In this document: positions 13,773-22,172 of the stretch, piece after piece | Position numbering within the stretch: position 1 is the stretch's first letter | Layout: each line of letters opens with the position of its first letter | Assembly (NCBI RefSeq): GCF_004025965.2 | Contig: NZ_SAYU02000013.1 | Location: forward strand, 1 to 64,000 | From: Phycicoccus flavus | Lineage (GTDB): Bacteria; Actinomycetota; Actinomycetes; Actinomycetales; Dermatophilaceae | Length of the DNA: 64,000 bases | Reading direction: 5' to 3' | Position numbers and translations under genes: made by a program | The notes under the pieces: model-generated | What the model saw: only the letters and a program-made list of their open reading frames with translations | What the model was told of the DNA's origin: nothing | The model's database searches: none

Positions 13773-13812
13773 CCGACGGGGCCCGGTCCGTGGTCGGACC
13801 GGGCCCCGTCGG
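13773..13812 (-). terminator. Terminator hairpin downstream of rplY
   Basis: Perfect 18-bp inverted repeat CCGACGGGGCCCGGTCCG with a TGGT loop, lying 15 bp past the rplY stop and just before the pth promoter. No clear U-tract follows on the minus strand, which is common for high-GC actinobacterial terminators. Confidence 0.8.
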
Positions 13813-13827
13813 GGTGCAGCGGGTGGC

Positions 13828-14535
13828 TCAGGACTCCTCGGAGGAGTCGCCCTCGGACGACGCGCCCTCGGCGGACTCGCCCTCGGTGCCGGCCTCGTCG
13901 CCGCCCTCGGCCTCGGCGTCCTCGTCGGACTCCTCGCGCTCGATGCCGGCCTCGGCCTCGGCCTCCTCGAGCTCGGCGTCGAGCTCCTCCTGGGTGACCT
14001 GCTGGGTGATGTTGACGACGAGCGCCTCGGGGTCGGTGAGCAGCTCCGCGCCCTCGGGCAGGCTCACCTGGCCGGCGAGGACCTGGGTGCCGGCCTCGGC
14101 GCCCTCGACGTCGACGGTGACCGACTCGGGGATGTCGGTCGCGAGGACCTCGACCTCGAGGGTCGTGAGGACGGTGGTGACGACGGTCTCGGCGGCGGCC
14201 TCGCCCTCGACGTGGACGCCGACCTCGACCGTGACCTTCTCGCCCTTGCGGACGACGACGAGGTCGACGTGCTCGATGACCGGCTTGATGGGGTCGCGCT
14301 GCACGTCCTTGGCCAGCGCCATGTGCTCCGTGCCGTCGATGACGAGCGTGAGCAGGGCGTTGGTGTGCTTGAGCGCGAGCATGGCCTCGTGGCCCGGCAG
14401 CGTGATGTGCACCGGCTGGGTGCCGTGGCCGTACATGACGGCGGGGATCTTGGCGGCGCGGCGGATCTTGCGGGCGGCGCCCTTGCCGAACTGGGTGCGC
14501 TGCTCGGCGACGAGCTTGGTGACCTCGCTGGACAC
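13828..14535 (-). CDS. rplY: 50S ribosomal protein L25 (general stress protein CTC type)
   Basis: A 235-residue L25/CTC protein that binds 5S rRNA. The N-terminal L25 domain covers about residues 1-95 ([57 protein letters not shown]) and is followed by the TL5-type C-terminal beta domain. An acidic low-complexity tail of Glu, Ser and Ala occupies the last ~50 residues. I use the GTG at 14535 because AGGAG lies nine bases upstream; the longer reading to 14658 adds a non-homologous basic stretch. A TAGACT -10 box at 14737-14742 (complement) would give a leader of about 195 nt. Confidence 0.95.
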   Translation of the reverse strand: MSSEVTKLVAEQRTQFGKGAARKIRRAAKIPAVMYGHGTQPVHITLPGHEAMLALKHTNALLTLVIDGTEHMALAKDVQRDPIKPVIEHVDLVVVRKGEKVTVEVGVHVEGEAAAETVVTTVLTTLEVEVLATDIPESVTVDVEGAEAGTQVLAGQVSLPEGAELLTDPEALVVNITQQVTQEELDAELEEAEAEAGIEREESDEDAEAEGGDEAGTEGESAEGASSEGDSSEES

Positions 14536-14807
14536 GGGATGGCTCCTGGGGTGGGTCGGGGACGACGGTGACGGATGTCCTCGACGCGGGACGTGGCACC
14601 GAACCGGGCGCGGACGGCCGCCGGACCCGGGGGCCGGAGCGCCGCCAGCGTCGATCACGGACCTGTCGCGGACTCGCGTCCGCGGGTGCCGGACTGCGGT
14701 GTCCGGTACGACGTCCCTCGCCGAGGCAACCCCGAGAGTCTAGGCGACCGGGGGCGGGAGGTCGAAATCGGCGCCGCCCGGTCGCCCGACGTGGCGGACC
14801 CGGGGTG
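14536..14807. other. Intergenic region holding the rplY promoter and a long leader
   Basis: No gene is supported here. On the minus strand a TAGACT -10 box (complement of 14737-14742) with a weak TTCGAC-like -35 about 18 bp upstream would drive rplY. That implies about 195 transcribed but untranslated bases. The leader is rich in short GC inverted repeats, but I cannot assign a known riboswitch or ribosomal-protein autoregulatory motif. Confidence 0.45.
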
Positions 14808-15779
14808 TCAGGGGACGGGCACGGGGGCGTCGACGTCGGGCGTCGACGCGGCCCGGCGACGCGCGTCGCGGCTCTCGCCGAGGCGCACGGCGGCAACCCC
14901 GCCGAGGATGACGATGCCACCGACGAGCTGCCAGGGCCCGGGCAGCTCGCCGAGGACGACCCACGCGACGAGGACGGCGAAGAGGACCTCGGTGAGCCCG
15001 AGGAAGGACGCCAGGGTCGAGCCCAGCCGCCGGGTGCCGACGATGCCGAGGACGTACGCGGCCGCGGCGGCGACGAGGACGAGCTCGGCCAGCGAGGTCC
15101 AGGCGGGGACGGCCACCCCGGCGAGGTCGACCGTCGCGTCGCCGGTGTGCATGCGGATGACGCCGAGGCCGCCGAGGAGGGCGAGGGCGAGGGTGCCGAA
15201 GAAGAGGCCGACCGCGGCGAAGGTCAGCGGCGGCAGCCGGGTCTCGCGCCCCGCGAGCACGTAGTGGCCGGCGAGCCCGACCGCCGCGAGCGAGGCCCAG
15301 GCGACCCCGACCAGGTCCGGGGTCGACTGGCCGGCGACGTCGAGGACGAGCACCAGCCCGAGGACCGCGAGCACGATGCCGACGCCGGTGAGGGCGTGCG
15401 GGCGACGGCGGGTGAGCAGCCAGACCCAGAGGACGACGACGACGATGCCGAGGTACTCGATGAGCAGGGCGACGCCCACGGTGAGGTGCTCGATGGCCTG
15501 GAAGTAGCCGAGCTGGGCGGCGCCGACGGCGAGCAGGCCGTACCAGGCGAGCACGGGCAGCTCGCGGCGCAGCGCCCCCAGGTCCTGGCGCGCCGCCCAG
15601 AGGCCGAGGGGCAGCAGGACGAGGGTGGCGCCGGCCATCCGGATGAGGACGACCGCCCCGGGGGACCACCCGCTCTCGATGAGCGCCTTGGCGAACGGAC
15701 CCGACGTCCCGAACGCGAAGCTGCCGAGCAGCATCGCCGCGACCCCGATGCCGACCGTGCGGCGGACGACCTCGACCAT
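14808..15779 (-). CDS. EamA/RhaT family DMT-superfamily exporter
   Basis: A 323-residue integral membrane protein with about ten hydrophobic helices arranged as two EamA repeats (about residues 10-140 and 155-300). Conserved features are GSFAFGTSGPFAKALIE near the N-terminus and FLGLTEVLFAVLVAWVVLGE in the second repeat, both typical of drug/metabolite transporters. The C-terminal ~25 residues are Arg/Pro-rich and cytoplasmic. GGAGGGAGGT lies upstream of the ATG. The gene is transcribed divergently from the CGNR regulator 118 bp away, an arrangement that suggests local control. The transported substrate cannot be inferred. Confidence 0.9.
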   Translation of the reverse strand: MVEVVRRTVGIGVAAMLLGSFAFGTSGPFAKALIESGWSPGAVVLIRMAGATLVLLPLGLWAARQDLGALRRELPVLAWYGLLAVGAAQLGYFQAIEHLTVGVALLIEYLGIVVVVLWVWLLTRRRPHALTGVGIVLAVLGLVLVLDVAGQSTPDLVGVAWASLAAVGLAGHYVLAGRETRLPPLTFAAVGLFFGTLALALLGGLGVIRMHTGDATVDLAGVAVPAWTSLAELVLVAAAAAYVLGIVGTRRLGSTLASFLGLTEVLFAVLVAWVVLGELPGPWQLVGGIVILGGVAAVRLGESRDARRRAASTPDVDAPVPVP

Positions 15780-15840
15780 GGTGGACCTCCCTCCGATGCT
15801 CCCCGTCCCGGTCGCGGCCCCGTCGCCGCTCCGGTATGTA

Positions 15841-15895
15841 AGGAGTCAACTGTTATGTTGGGTATGACACTAGGCCAGGACCCGTCAGGAGTCAA
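15841..15895 (+). promoter_or_regulatory. Divergent promoter region with a repeated AGGAGTCAA
   Basis: A TATGTT -10 box at 15854-15859 would transcribe the CGNR gene with a leader of about 30 nt. AGGAGTCAA occurs at 15841-15849 and 15887-15895. The second copy supplies the AGGAG ribosome-binding site for the GTG at 15897. The first lies in the core promoter, so the duplication may be a binding site or chance. Confidence 0.4.
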
Positions 15896-15896
15896 A

Positions 15897-16454
15897 GTGG
15901 TTTTCACCCATGACACGGACCTCGTGCTGCGACACGCCGCCGCGCTGGTCAACACCGCGCCCGGGCACGGCACGTCGGGCGAGGAGGACCTGCCCGACCT
16001 GCCGACCGTGCTCGCCTGGATGGACGACTGGGGCTGGACGGGCGGACGGCCCGGCGACGCCGCGGAGGTCGCGCACCTGCAGCGGGTGCGGGGACGCATC
16101 GAGCGGCTGTGGCTCATGGACCTCGTGGAGCAGGTGGCCGAGGTCAACGCGCTGCTGGCCGAGGGCCACGCGCTCCCCCGGCTCGTCGAGCACGACGACC
16201 AGGGCTGGCACGTCCACGCCACCGACGACGACGCGCCGCTCGCCGACCGGTTCGCCGTCGAGGTCGCGATGGCGATGATCGACGTCATCCGCGCCGACGA
16301 GCGCGAGCGGCTGCAGGTGTGCAGCGCCGAGGACTGCTCCGACGTCTACGTCGACCTCTCCCGCAACCGCTCCCGCAAGTTCTGCGACGGCACCTGCGGC
16401 ACCAGGGCCAACGTCGCCGCCTACCGGGCCCGAAAGGCCGCCGAGGCCGGCTGA
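15897..16454 (+). CDS. CGNR zinc finger domain-containing regulator (ABATE family)
   Basis: A 185-residue protein. The N-terminal two-thirds is the ABATE domain (VVFTHDTDLVLRHAAALVNT at the start). The C-terminus is a treble-clef zinc finger: LQVCSAEDCSDVYVDLSRNR, then KFCDGTCGTRANVAAYRARK, where CGTR replaces the classical CGNR. Four cysteines are spaced as expected for zinc. Such proteins are predicted DNA-binding stress regulators. I chose GTG at 15897 because AGGAG is six bases upstream and family members begin at this point; ATG codons at 15855 and 15864 are further upstream. It is divergent from the DMT exporter, a plausible target. Confidence 0.9.
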   Translation: MVFTHDTDLVLRHAAALVNTAPGHGTSGEEDLPDLPTVLAWMDDWGWTGGRPGDAAEVAHLQRVRGRIERLWLMDLVEQVAEVNALLAEGHALPRLVEHDDQGWHVHATDDDAPLADRFAVEVAMAMIDVIRADERERLQVCSAEDCSDVYVDLSRNRSRKFCDGTCGTRANVAAYRARKAAEAG

Positions 16455-16517
16455 CCCCGCCCCACCCCCCTACGCCCCCGCCCCACCTGACACCCCCGCC
16501 CCCGCCGTCAGCCCACA

Positions 16518-16607
16518 CAACTTTCTCGCCTGATCCACCGACCTTGGGGTTCGCCGGGGAACGGAGGGTGCGCGAACCCGAACGTTCCGGGATCAGGCGA
16601 GAAAGTT
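16518..16607. repeat. Palindromic element, locus A (single full-length hairpin)
   Basis: A roughly 90-bp imperfect palindrome between the convergent CGNR and prs genes. The outer arms AACTTTCTCGCCTGATC and GATCAGGCGAGAAAGTT pair perfectly over 17 bp. An inner GGGTTCGC/GCGAACCC stem encloses a 17-nt loop, and the region between the stems is degenerate. A C-rich tract (16455-16515) precedes the left arm. It belongs to the same family as 37897-37981 and the array at 54590-55245. It could act as a bidirectional terminator for the two genes. Confidence 0.85.
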
Positions 16608-16615
16608 CGCCGGGG

Positions 16616-17692
16616 TCAGGAGGGGCCGGCGCGGCCGCCGAAGAGGCTCGTCACGGAGCCGTCCTCGAACACCTCGTGGATGGCGGCGCTGATGAGCGGG
16701 GCGATCGAGAGCGTCGTGAGGCCCTCGAACTCCTTGTCCGCGCTGATCGGCAGCGTGTTGGTGACGATGACCTCCCGGGCCGAGCACGCCTGGAGCTTCT
16801 CGACCGCCGGCTCGGACAGGATCGCGTGCGTCGCGGCGATGACGACCTCCGCGGCGCCTGCGGCCTTGAGCGCGTCGGCGGCCTTGGTGATGGTGCCCGC
16901 GGTGTCGATCATGTCGTCGACGAGGATGCAGACCCGGTTCTCGACGTCGCCGACGACCCGGTTGGCGACGGTCTCGTTCGGCCGGTTGATGTCCCGGGTC
17001 TTGTGGATGAACGCCAGCGGCGCGCCGCCGAGCCGCTTGCTCCACTGCTCCGCGACCTTGATCCGGCCCGCGTCCGGCGAGACGACCGCGAGGTCCTGGT
17101 CGCCGTAGCGCTGGTCGACGTACTCCGAGAGGACCGGGATGGCCATGAGGTGGTCGACGGGGCCGTCGAAGAAGCCCTGGATCTGGTCGGTGTGCAGGTC
17201 GACGCAGATGAGCCGGTCCGCCCCGGCCGTCTTGAACAGGTCGGCGACGAGCCGCGCGCTGATGGGCTCGCGGCCGCGGTGCTTCTTGTCCTGCCGGGCG
17301 TAGCCGTAGAACGGCATGACGACGGTGATCCGCTTGGCGCTCGCCCGCTTCAGCGCGTCCACCATGAGCAGGTGCTCCATGATGTTCTCGTTGATGGGGC
17401 TCGTGTGGCTCTGGATGACGAACGCGTCCGAGCCGCGCACCGACTCCTCGAAGCGGACGTAGATCTCGCCGTTGGCGAAGTCGTAGGCGCTGGTCGGCAC
17501 CAGCTCGGTCCCGAGCTGCTTGGCCACCTCCTGCGCGAGGCCGGGGTTGGCCCGCCCGGAGAACACCATGAGCTGCTTCTTCGGCCGCTTGCGGATGTTC
17601 GCCGACGGCGGCCGGCTCTCCTTGCTGCTCTTCCCGCCCTTGCCGCTCCTCGCGCCCCGCGACTCCTCGGGCGGCGTCCCGTCCTCCCTCAC
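16616..17692 (-). CDS. prs: Ribose-phosphate pyrophosphokinase
   Basis: PRPP synthetase, 358 residues, makes 5-phosphoribosyl 1-pyrophosphate from ribose 5-phosphate and ATP for nucleotide, His and Trp synthesis and actinobacterial decaprenyl-phosphoryl-arabinose. Motifs: FSGRANPGLAQEVAKQLG, VVMPFYGYARQDKKHRGREP (catalytic flexible loop), the ICVDLHTDQIQGFF divalent-ion site and the PRPP loop CILVDDMIDTAGTI. The first ~40 residues before MVFSGRANPG are a basic Lys/Ser-rich extension not seen in most family members. The GTG start overlaps the glmU stop by four bases, so the glmU-prs pair is translationally coupled, as in other actinobacteria. Confidence 0.96.
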   Translation of the reverse strand: MREDGTPPEESRGARSGKGGKSSKESRPPSANIRKRPKKQLMVFSGRANPGLAQEVAKQLGTELVPTSAYDFANGEIYVRFEESVRGSDAFVIQSHTSPINENIMEHLLMVDALKRASAKRITVVMPFYGYARQDKKHRGREPISARLVADLFKTAGADRLICVDLHTDQIQGFFDGPVDHLMAIPVLSEYVDQRYGDQDLAVVSPDAGRIKVAEQWSKRLGGAPLAFIHKTRDINRPNETVANRVVGDVENRVCILVDDMIDTAGTITKAADALKAAGAAEVVIAATHAILSEPAVEKLQACSAREVIVTNTLPISADKEFEGLTTLSIAPLISAAIHEVFEDGSVTSLFGGRAGPS

Positions 17693-19218
17693 CGGGGCAC
17701 GTCCTCTCCGGCGACGGGACCGGCATCGCCGGCGGACCCGGCGTCGTCGTCGGCAGCGGACCCGGCGTCGTCACCGGCGGCGGGACCCCCGGCCGTCCGC
17801 GCCCGCTCGGCCGCGGCGGCCGCCGGGGTGCCGGCCCGCTTGCGCTCGGTCCAGCCCTCGATGTTGCGCTGCGGCGCGACGTTGACCGCGAGCGCCCCCG
17901 CCGGCACGTCCTTGCGGATGACCGTGCCGGCACCGGAGTACGCGCCGTCGCCGACGGTCACCGGGGCGACGTACATGTTGTCGCTACCCATCCGGCAGTT
18001 GTTGCCGACGACGGTGCGCGCCTTGGAGACGCCGTCGTAGTTGACGAACACCGACGCCGCGCCGATGTTCGTGTCCTCGCCGATCTCGGCGTCCCCGACG
18101 TAGGACAGGTGCGGCACCTTGGACCCGGCGCCGATCCGCGCGTTCTTCGTCTCGACGAAGCCGCCGATCTTGCCCTTCGCGCCCAGCTCGGTGCCCGGCC
18201 GCAGGTACGAGTACGGCCCGACGGTGGCCCCCGGCCCGACGACGGCCAGGGTGGCGACCGTGCGCTCGACCGTCGCGCCGTCGCCGACCTCGGTGTCGGT
18301 GAGGGTGACCTCCGGCCCGATGACGGCCTCGGCGCCGATGCTCGTCGCCCCCAGCAGCTGGGTGCCGGGGAGGACGGTCGTGTCCTGGCCGATGAAGACG
18401 TCGACGTCGATCCACGTCGTCGCGGGGTCGACGATCGTCACGCCGGCCCGCAGGTGTCGCTCGCAGACCCGGCGGTTGAGCTCGCGCCCGAGCGCGGCCA
18501 GCTGGACCCGGTCGTTGACGCCCTCGGTCTGCCAGCGGTCCGGCACGACGTGGGCGCCGACGCCGTGACCGGCCTCGCGGGCGATCTGCACGACGTCGGT
18601 GAGGTACTTCTCGCCCTGCGCGTTCGCGGTGCCGACCTGCGACAGGGCGTCCCGCAGCACGCCGGCGTCGAAGGCGTAGATGCCGGAGTTGATCTCGGTG
18701 ACGGCGAGCTCGTCCGGGCTCGCGTCCTTGTGCTCGACGATGCGCAGCACCCGGCCCTCGTCGTCGCGGACCACCCGGCCGTACCCCGTCGGGTCGGTGA
18801 GGTGGGCGGTCATCACGGAGACGGCGCTGCCCGCGGCGAGGTGCGCCTCGGTGAGCGCGACGAGGGTGTCGCCGCTCAGCAGCGGGACGTCGCCGTAGGT
18901 GACGAGCACGGTGCCGGTGAGCCCGGCGGGCAGGGCGTCCAGCCCGCACTCGACGGCGCGCCCGGTGCCCTTGACGTCGTCCTGGTCGGCGACGACGAGC
19001 GTCGGGTCGAGCTCGGCGAGGAAGGCCGCCACCCGCTCCCGCTCGTGCCGGACGACGACCGACACGTGCTCGGCCCGCGTCGCGCGGGCGGCGCGGACGG
19101 CGTGACCGAGCAGCGCGGTGCCGCCGATGCGGTGGAGGACCTTGGGGGTCGAGGACTTCATCCGCGTCCCCTCGCCGGCGGCGAGGACGATGACGGCGGC
19201 CGGTCGGGTCGCGTTCAC
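17689..19218 (-). CDS. glmU: Bifunctional GlmU (N-acetylglucosamine-1-P uridyltransferase / glucosamine-1-P acetyltransferase)
   Basis: A 509-residue bifunctional enzyme making UDP-GlcNAc for peptidoglycan. The N-terminal pyrophosphorylase has VIVLAAGEGTRMKSSTPKVL (about residues 9-28) and VTYGDVPLL. From about residue 260 a left-handed beta-helix of hexapeptide repeats carries the acetyltransferase site (GGFVETKNARIG, HLSYVGDAEIGEDTNIGAAS, NYDGVSKARTVVGNN). The last ~50 residues are Ala/Gly/Asp-rich and probably disordered. The start is the GTG at 19218 with TGGAG upstream; the reading to 19329 is unsupported. A TAGGCT -10 box lies at 19259-19264 (complement). Confidence 0.96.
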   Translation of the reverse strand: MNATRPAAVIVLAAGEGTRMKSSTPKVLHRIGGTALLGHAVRAARATRAEHVSVVVRHERERVAAFLAELDPTLVVADQDDVKGTGRAVECGLDALPAGLTGTVLVTYGDVPLLSGDTLVALTEAHLAAGSAVSVMTAHLTDPTGYGRVVRDDEGRVLRIVEHKDASPDELAVTEINSGIYAFDAGVLRDALSQVGTANAQGEKYLTDVVQIAREAGHGVGAHVVPDRWQTEGVNDRVQLAALGRELNRRVCERHLRAGVTIVDPATTWIDVDVFIGQDTTVLPGTQLLGATSIGAEAVIGPEVTLTDTEVGDGATVERTVATLAVVGPGATVGPYSYLRPGTELGAKGKIGGFVETKNARIGAGSKVPHLSYVGDAEIGEDTNIGAASVFVNYDGVSKARTVVGNNCRMGSDNMYVAPVTVGDGAYSGAGTVIRKDVPAGALAVNVAPQRNIEGWTERKRAGTPAAAAAERARTAGGPAAGDDAGSAADDDAGSAGDAGPVAGEDVPR

Positions 19219-19363
19219 GCGCTGTGCTCCAGGGGGTCGGGGCCACGGGCCGCCCGCCAGCCTACCGCCGGGCACCGGCCCCTCCGGGCGCGCGGTCCCT
19301 CCCCCCGACCGCGTCGGCTCGGGCGGCACCCGCGGCCCGGGGCCGACCCCCTGTCGGCTGGGT

Positions 19364-19389
19364 GGGACGCCGGCCCGCGCGGCCGTCCC
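19364..19389 (-). terminator. Candidate hairpin terminator after the universal stress protein gene
   Basis: GGGAC/GTCCC and inner GGCC/GGCC arms form an interrupted stem 12 bp past the stop at 19402. It is short and imperfect, so the call is tentative. Confidence 0.4.
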
Positions 19390-19401
19390 GGGGCGCCGAG
19401 G

Positions 19402-19941
19402 TCAGGTCCGGCGGGTGCCGAGACCCGGACGGCCCGCGGTCCCCGCCGCGCGGACGGCGGCCGCGCCGGCGGCCCGGGACGCACGCGCCAGCCCGGTCTC
19501 GGGCTCCCCGGAGATGCGCGGAGGCATGACGACGACCGGGCACGGGGCGGCGTAGACGAGGCGGTGCGCGAACAGCGGTGACGCGGCGAGCGAGCGCGGG
19601 GCGTCGACGACGAGGAGGTCGGCGTCCCGCGCGGCGGCCAGCAGCGCCCGGCGCCGGTCCCCGCGGGTGACGACGAGCTCGGCGCCGTGGTCGGGCCCGA
19701 GGACCTCGGCGACGTCGGAGACGAGCCGGCTGAACGCCTCGTGCTCGGAGTCGGTGCTGCGGGGCACGCGGGCGGCGGTCGTCCCCGACGGTGTCGCCTG
19801 CGGGGTCGGCGCCTTCCAGGCCCGCAGCGCGACCAGTCGTCCGCCGTGCTCTCGGGCCTGCCGCCTCGCCCACAGCAGCGCGGTCGGCGAGCTGGAGCGG
19901 GGGCTGACCCCGACGACGACGGTGTACTCGTGGGCACTCAT
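19402..19941 (-). CDS. Universal stress protein family (UspA-like)
   Basis: A 179-residue cytoplasmic protein with the USP fold. It opens with YTVVVGVSPRSSSPTALLWA and carries DADLLVVDAPRSLAASPLF and CPVVVMPPRISG in the C-terminal half. The canonical ATP-binding G-2x-G-9x-G(S/T) loop is not clear, so it may be a non-nucleotide-binding member. The ATG at 19941 has GAGGA six bases upstream. The gene lies 13 bp downstream of the MFS transporter on the same strand, so the two are probably co-transcribed. An Ala/Arg-rich tail follows the domain. Confidence 0.85.
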   Translation of the reverse strand: MSAHEYTVVVGVSPRSSSPTALLWARRQAREHGGRLVALRAWKAPTPQATPSGTTAARVPRSTDSEHEAFSRLVSDVAEVLGPDHGAELVVTRGDRRRALLAAARDADLLVVDAPRSLAASPLFAHRLVYAAPCPVVVMPPRISGEPETGLARASRAAGAAAVRAAGTAGRPGLGTRRT

Positions 19942-19954
19942 GGCGCGTCCTCGC

Positions 19955-21427
19955 TCACACCGGGAGGTGGACGGTCTCGTTGCCCTCCGCGTCGTAGCTC
20001 GTGAGCGGCGGCGCGACCTCCTCGAGGGACTTGTTCTCGGCGTCGACACCCCACAGCCAGGCGACGCCCGCGCCGACGAGCATGATGACCGTCGCGATGA
20101 TGTAGCCCCAGAACATCGGGGTGCGGTCCTTGCCGTCGCCGATGAGCCACCCGTAGAACACCGGGCCGATGGCGCCGAACACCTGCGCGACGGCGAAGAA
20201 GTACGAGATCGCCTGGCCGCGGACCTCGAGCGGGAAGATCTCGGACACGGTGAGGTAGCCGGCCGAGGCGCCCGCCGAGGCGAAGAAGAACGCGACGCAC
20301 CAGAACGCCGTGTGGGTGGCGGCCCCGATGGCGTCCTGCTGGAAGAGCCAGGCCGAGATGGCGAGGACGACGCCGGCGAACCCGTAGCAGCCGGTGATCA
20401 TCCGTCGGCGCCCGACGGTGTCGAACAGCGGCCCGAGCAGCAGCGGCCCGAGGAGGTTGCCGACGGCGAAGGGGAAGAAGTAGATCGCGGCCTCGGACGC
20501 CGACTTGCCGTAGAAGTTCTGCAGGACGAGCGCGTAGGTGAAGAAGATCGCGTTGTAGAGGAAGCTCTGGGTGATCATCAGGGTCGCGCCGAGCACCGTG
20601 CGCGTGGGGTACATCCGGAAGAAGACGTACCCGAGCTGGCGGGGGGTGAGGCCCTCGCGCGCCTTGATCCACATCGCCTCGTCGTCCCCGTGCTCGGGCG
20701 GGGTCTTGCCGGCGTCGCGGACGTCCTGCTCGAGGTCAGCGACGACCTTCTCCGCGGCCTCGGCGTGACCGTGCGTCACCATCCACCGCGGGCTCTCGGG
20801 GATGTGCCGGCGCAGGTAGATGATGCCGAGACCGAGGACGGGGCCGATGAAGAACGCGAGGCGCCAGCCGACGTCCTGCCCGAAGCGGCTCGTGTCGAGC
20901 AGGATCGTCGAGCCGAACGCCCCGATGGCGGCGCCGGCCCAGTAGGTGCCGTTGATGGCGAGGTCCACCCGCCCCCGGAACCGGCCGGGGATGAGCTCGT
21001 CCACGGCGGAGTTCACGGCCGAGTACTCCCCGCCGATCCCCATGCCGGACACGAACCGGAACGCGAGGAACAGCATCATGGTCGGCGCGAGGCCCGCGGC
21101 CGCGGCGGCGACGAGGTAGACCGCGAGGGTCAGGGTGAAGAGGCGCTTGCGGCCCCAGGTGTCGGTGAGCCGGCCGAAGACCAGCGCCCCGACCACCTGG
21201 CCGACGAGGTACACCGTGCCGGCCAGCCCGACGTCGGCGGCGGACATGTGCAGCGTCTTCTCGAAACCGCCGGCGGCGACGATCTGGGCCTCGAGGCCGT
21301 CGAGGATCCAGGCCGTCCCCAGCCCGAAGATCACCATCCAGTGGAACTTCACCCAGGGCATGTCGTGCATGCGTGCGGGGATGAGGCTCTTGACCGGCTT
21401 GTCGTCGGTCCGGGCCATCGTGGTCAT
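19955..21427 (-). CDS. MFS transporter (metabolite/sugar symporter type)
   Basis: A 490-residue permease with twelve predicted helices. MFS signatures are clear: GRLTDTWGRKRLF between helices 2 and 3, GMGIGGEYSAVNSAVDELIP, RGRVDLAINGTYW, and the repeated GPLFDTVGRRRMI in the second half. It resembles sugar or metabolite:proton symporters. The substrate is not identifiable. ATG at 21427 follows GGGAGCG; the track-length reading to 21598 includes unrelated basic sequence. A TAGCGT -10 box (complement of 21541-21546) lies about 115 bp upstream. It is probably co-transcribed with the universal stress protein. Confidence 0.92.
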   Translation of the reverse strand: MTTMARTDDKPVKSLIPARMHDMPWVKFHWMVIFGLGTAWILDGLEAQIVAAGGFEKTLHMSAADVGLAGTVYLVGQVVGALVFGRLTDTWGRKRLFTLTLAVYLVAAAAAGLAPTMMLFLAFRFVSGMGIGGEYSAVNSAVDELIPGRFRGRVDLAINGTYWAGAAIGAFGSTILLDTSRFGQDVGWRLAFFIGPVLGLGIIYLRRHIPESPRWMVTHGHAEAAEKVVADLEQDVRDAGKTPPEHGDDEAMWIKAREGLTPRQLGYVFFRMYPTRTVLGATLMITQSFLYNAIFFTYALVLQNFYGKSASEAAIYFFPFAVGNLLGPLLLGPLFDTVGRRRMITGCYGFAGVVLAISAWLFQQDAIGAATHTAFWCVAFFFASAGASAGYLTVSEIFPLEVRGQAISYFFAVAQVFGAIGPVFYGWLIGDGKDRTPMFWGYIIATVIMLVGAGVAWLWGVDAENKSLEEVAPPLTSYDAEGNETVHLPV

Positions 21428-21738
21428 CGACGCTCCCTTCGCTCCGCCCGTCCGCGGGGCGGGCGGGTCGTCCCCGCTCGGCGTCGAGGCGGCCAGGAGG
21501 GCGGGAGGGACGGGGAGGGAGGACTCGATCTCGTCCTGCCACGCTAGGCGCGCGTCAGCAGGGGGACCCGGGACGGATCTCCCTCTGCGACATGGCATCC
21601 GTTATGGGCGGGACGGGGCGGTCAGGGGTAGGGCCGGGGGCGTCCAGCCCGGGGGGCCGCCCGCGAGGCCGGGCCCGGTCGCGACGACGCCGCCCCGGCG
21701 GTGCGGGGCGGCGTAATCGAGGCGGGCGAGGGGGGACG
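21428..21738. other. Intergenic region with the MFS promoter and an upstream terminator
   Basis: No gene is supported in these 311 bp. Reading leftward it holds the hairpin at 21687-21714 that ends the small membrane protein transcript, then the TAGCGT -10 box of the MFS gene (complement of 21541-21546) and a leader of about 110 nt. Confidence 0.5.
21687..21714 (-). terminator. Hairpin terminator downstream of the small membrane protein
   Basis: Perfect 10-bp arms ACGCCGCCCC and GGGGCGGCGT around an 8-nt loop, 24 bp past the stop at 21739. No U-tract is obvious. Confidence 0.7.
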
Positions 21739-22002
21739 TCAGCGGTTGCGCACCGTCGACGGCTCGAGGTCGCCGCCGGAAGGCGGGCCGGGCTTGCTCG
21801 TCGTGTCGCTGCCGCGGGCCTTGGTCTGCGCGTCGAGGACGATGCCGAAGACCACGACGCCGAGCATGGCCCAGCGCAGCGGCCCCGGGACGTAGGGCGC
21901 GAAGCTGCCGAGGAACAGCAGCACGGCCACGAGGACGGTGGTCAGGTAGAGGATCCCCCAGAACACCCAGCGGATCGCCGCGTTCATCACATCGCTCGTC
22001 AT
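21739..22002 (-). CDS. Small membrane protein, hypothetical
   Basis: An 87-residue protein with two hydrophobic helices (IRWVFWGILYLTTVLVAVLL and a second around WAMLGVVVFGIVL), followed by a hydrophilic Gly/Pro/Ser-rich tail. I do not recognise a family. ATG at 22002 has AGAGGAG upstream; a longer start at 22056 is less likely. A GACAAT -10 box (complement of 22049-22054) lies upstream, and a perfect 16-bp palindrome overlaps its -35 region (22062-22077), suggesting repression. The gene stands alone between tRNA-Gln and the MFS transporter. Confidence 0.7.
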   Translation of the reverse strand: MTSDVMNAAIRWVFWGILYLTTVLVAVLLFLGSFAPYVPGPLRWAMLGVVVFGIVLDAQTKARGSDTTSKPGPPSGGDLEPSTVRNR

Positions 22003-22061
22003 CGTCTGCTCCTCTGCTTCCCTCTGCGTCGAGACCAGGTCATCCGATTGTCGCACCGGGG

Positions 22062-22077
22062 TCGTCCGTTCGGACGA
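22062..22077. promoter_or_regulatory. 16-bp palindrome TCGTCCGTTCGGACGA upstream of the small membrane protein
   Basis: Perfect 7-bp arms flank TT. It overlaps the -35 position of the small membrane protein promoter and matches, with one change, the site at 13097-13112. It probably binds a dimeric repressor that is not identified here. Confidence 0.55.
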
Positions 22078-22172
22078 TGTGCCGGCCGCCTTCGACAGGA
22101 GCGGGGTGAGGAGGAGGCCGGCGTCGGCCGCCGGGTGGGGCGGCCCGGGCGCCGTGGGCCCGGGGGCAGGGG

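Noticed and set aside
16455-16515. 6C-type small RNA in the C-rich tract
   Set aside because: C runs are present but not as loops of two stable hairpins.
19262-19873. 203-residue minus-strand ORF overlapping the universal stress protein gene
   Set aside because: It is an Arg/Gly/Ala-rich frame shadow of the UspA-like gene.
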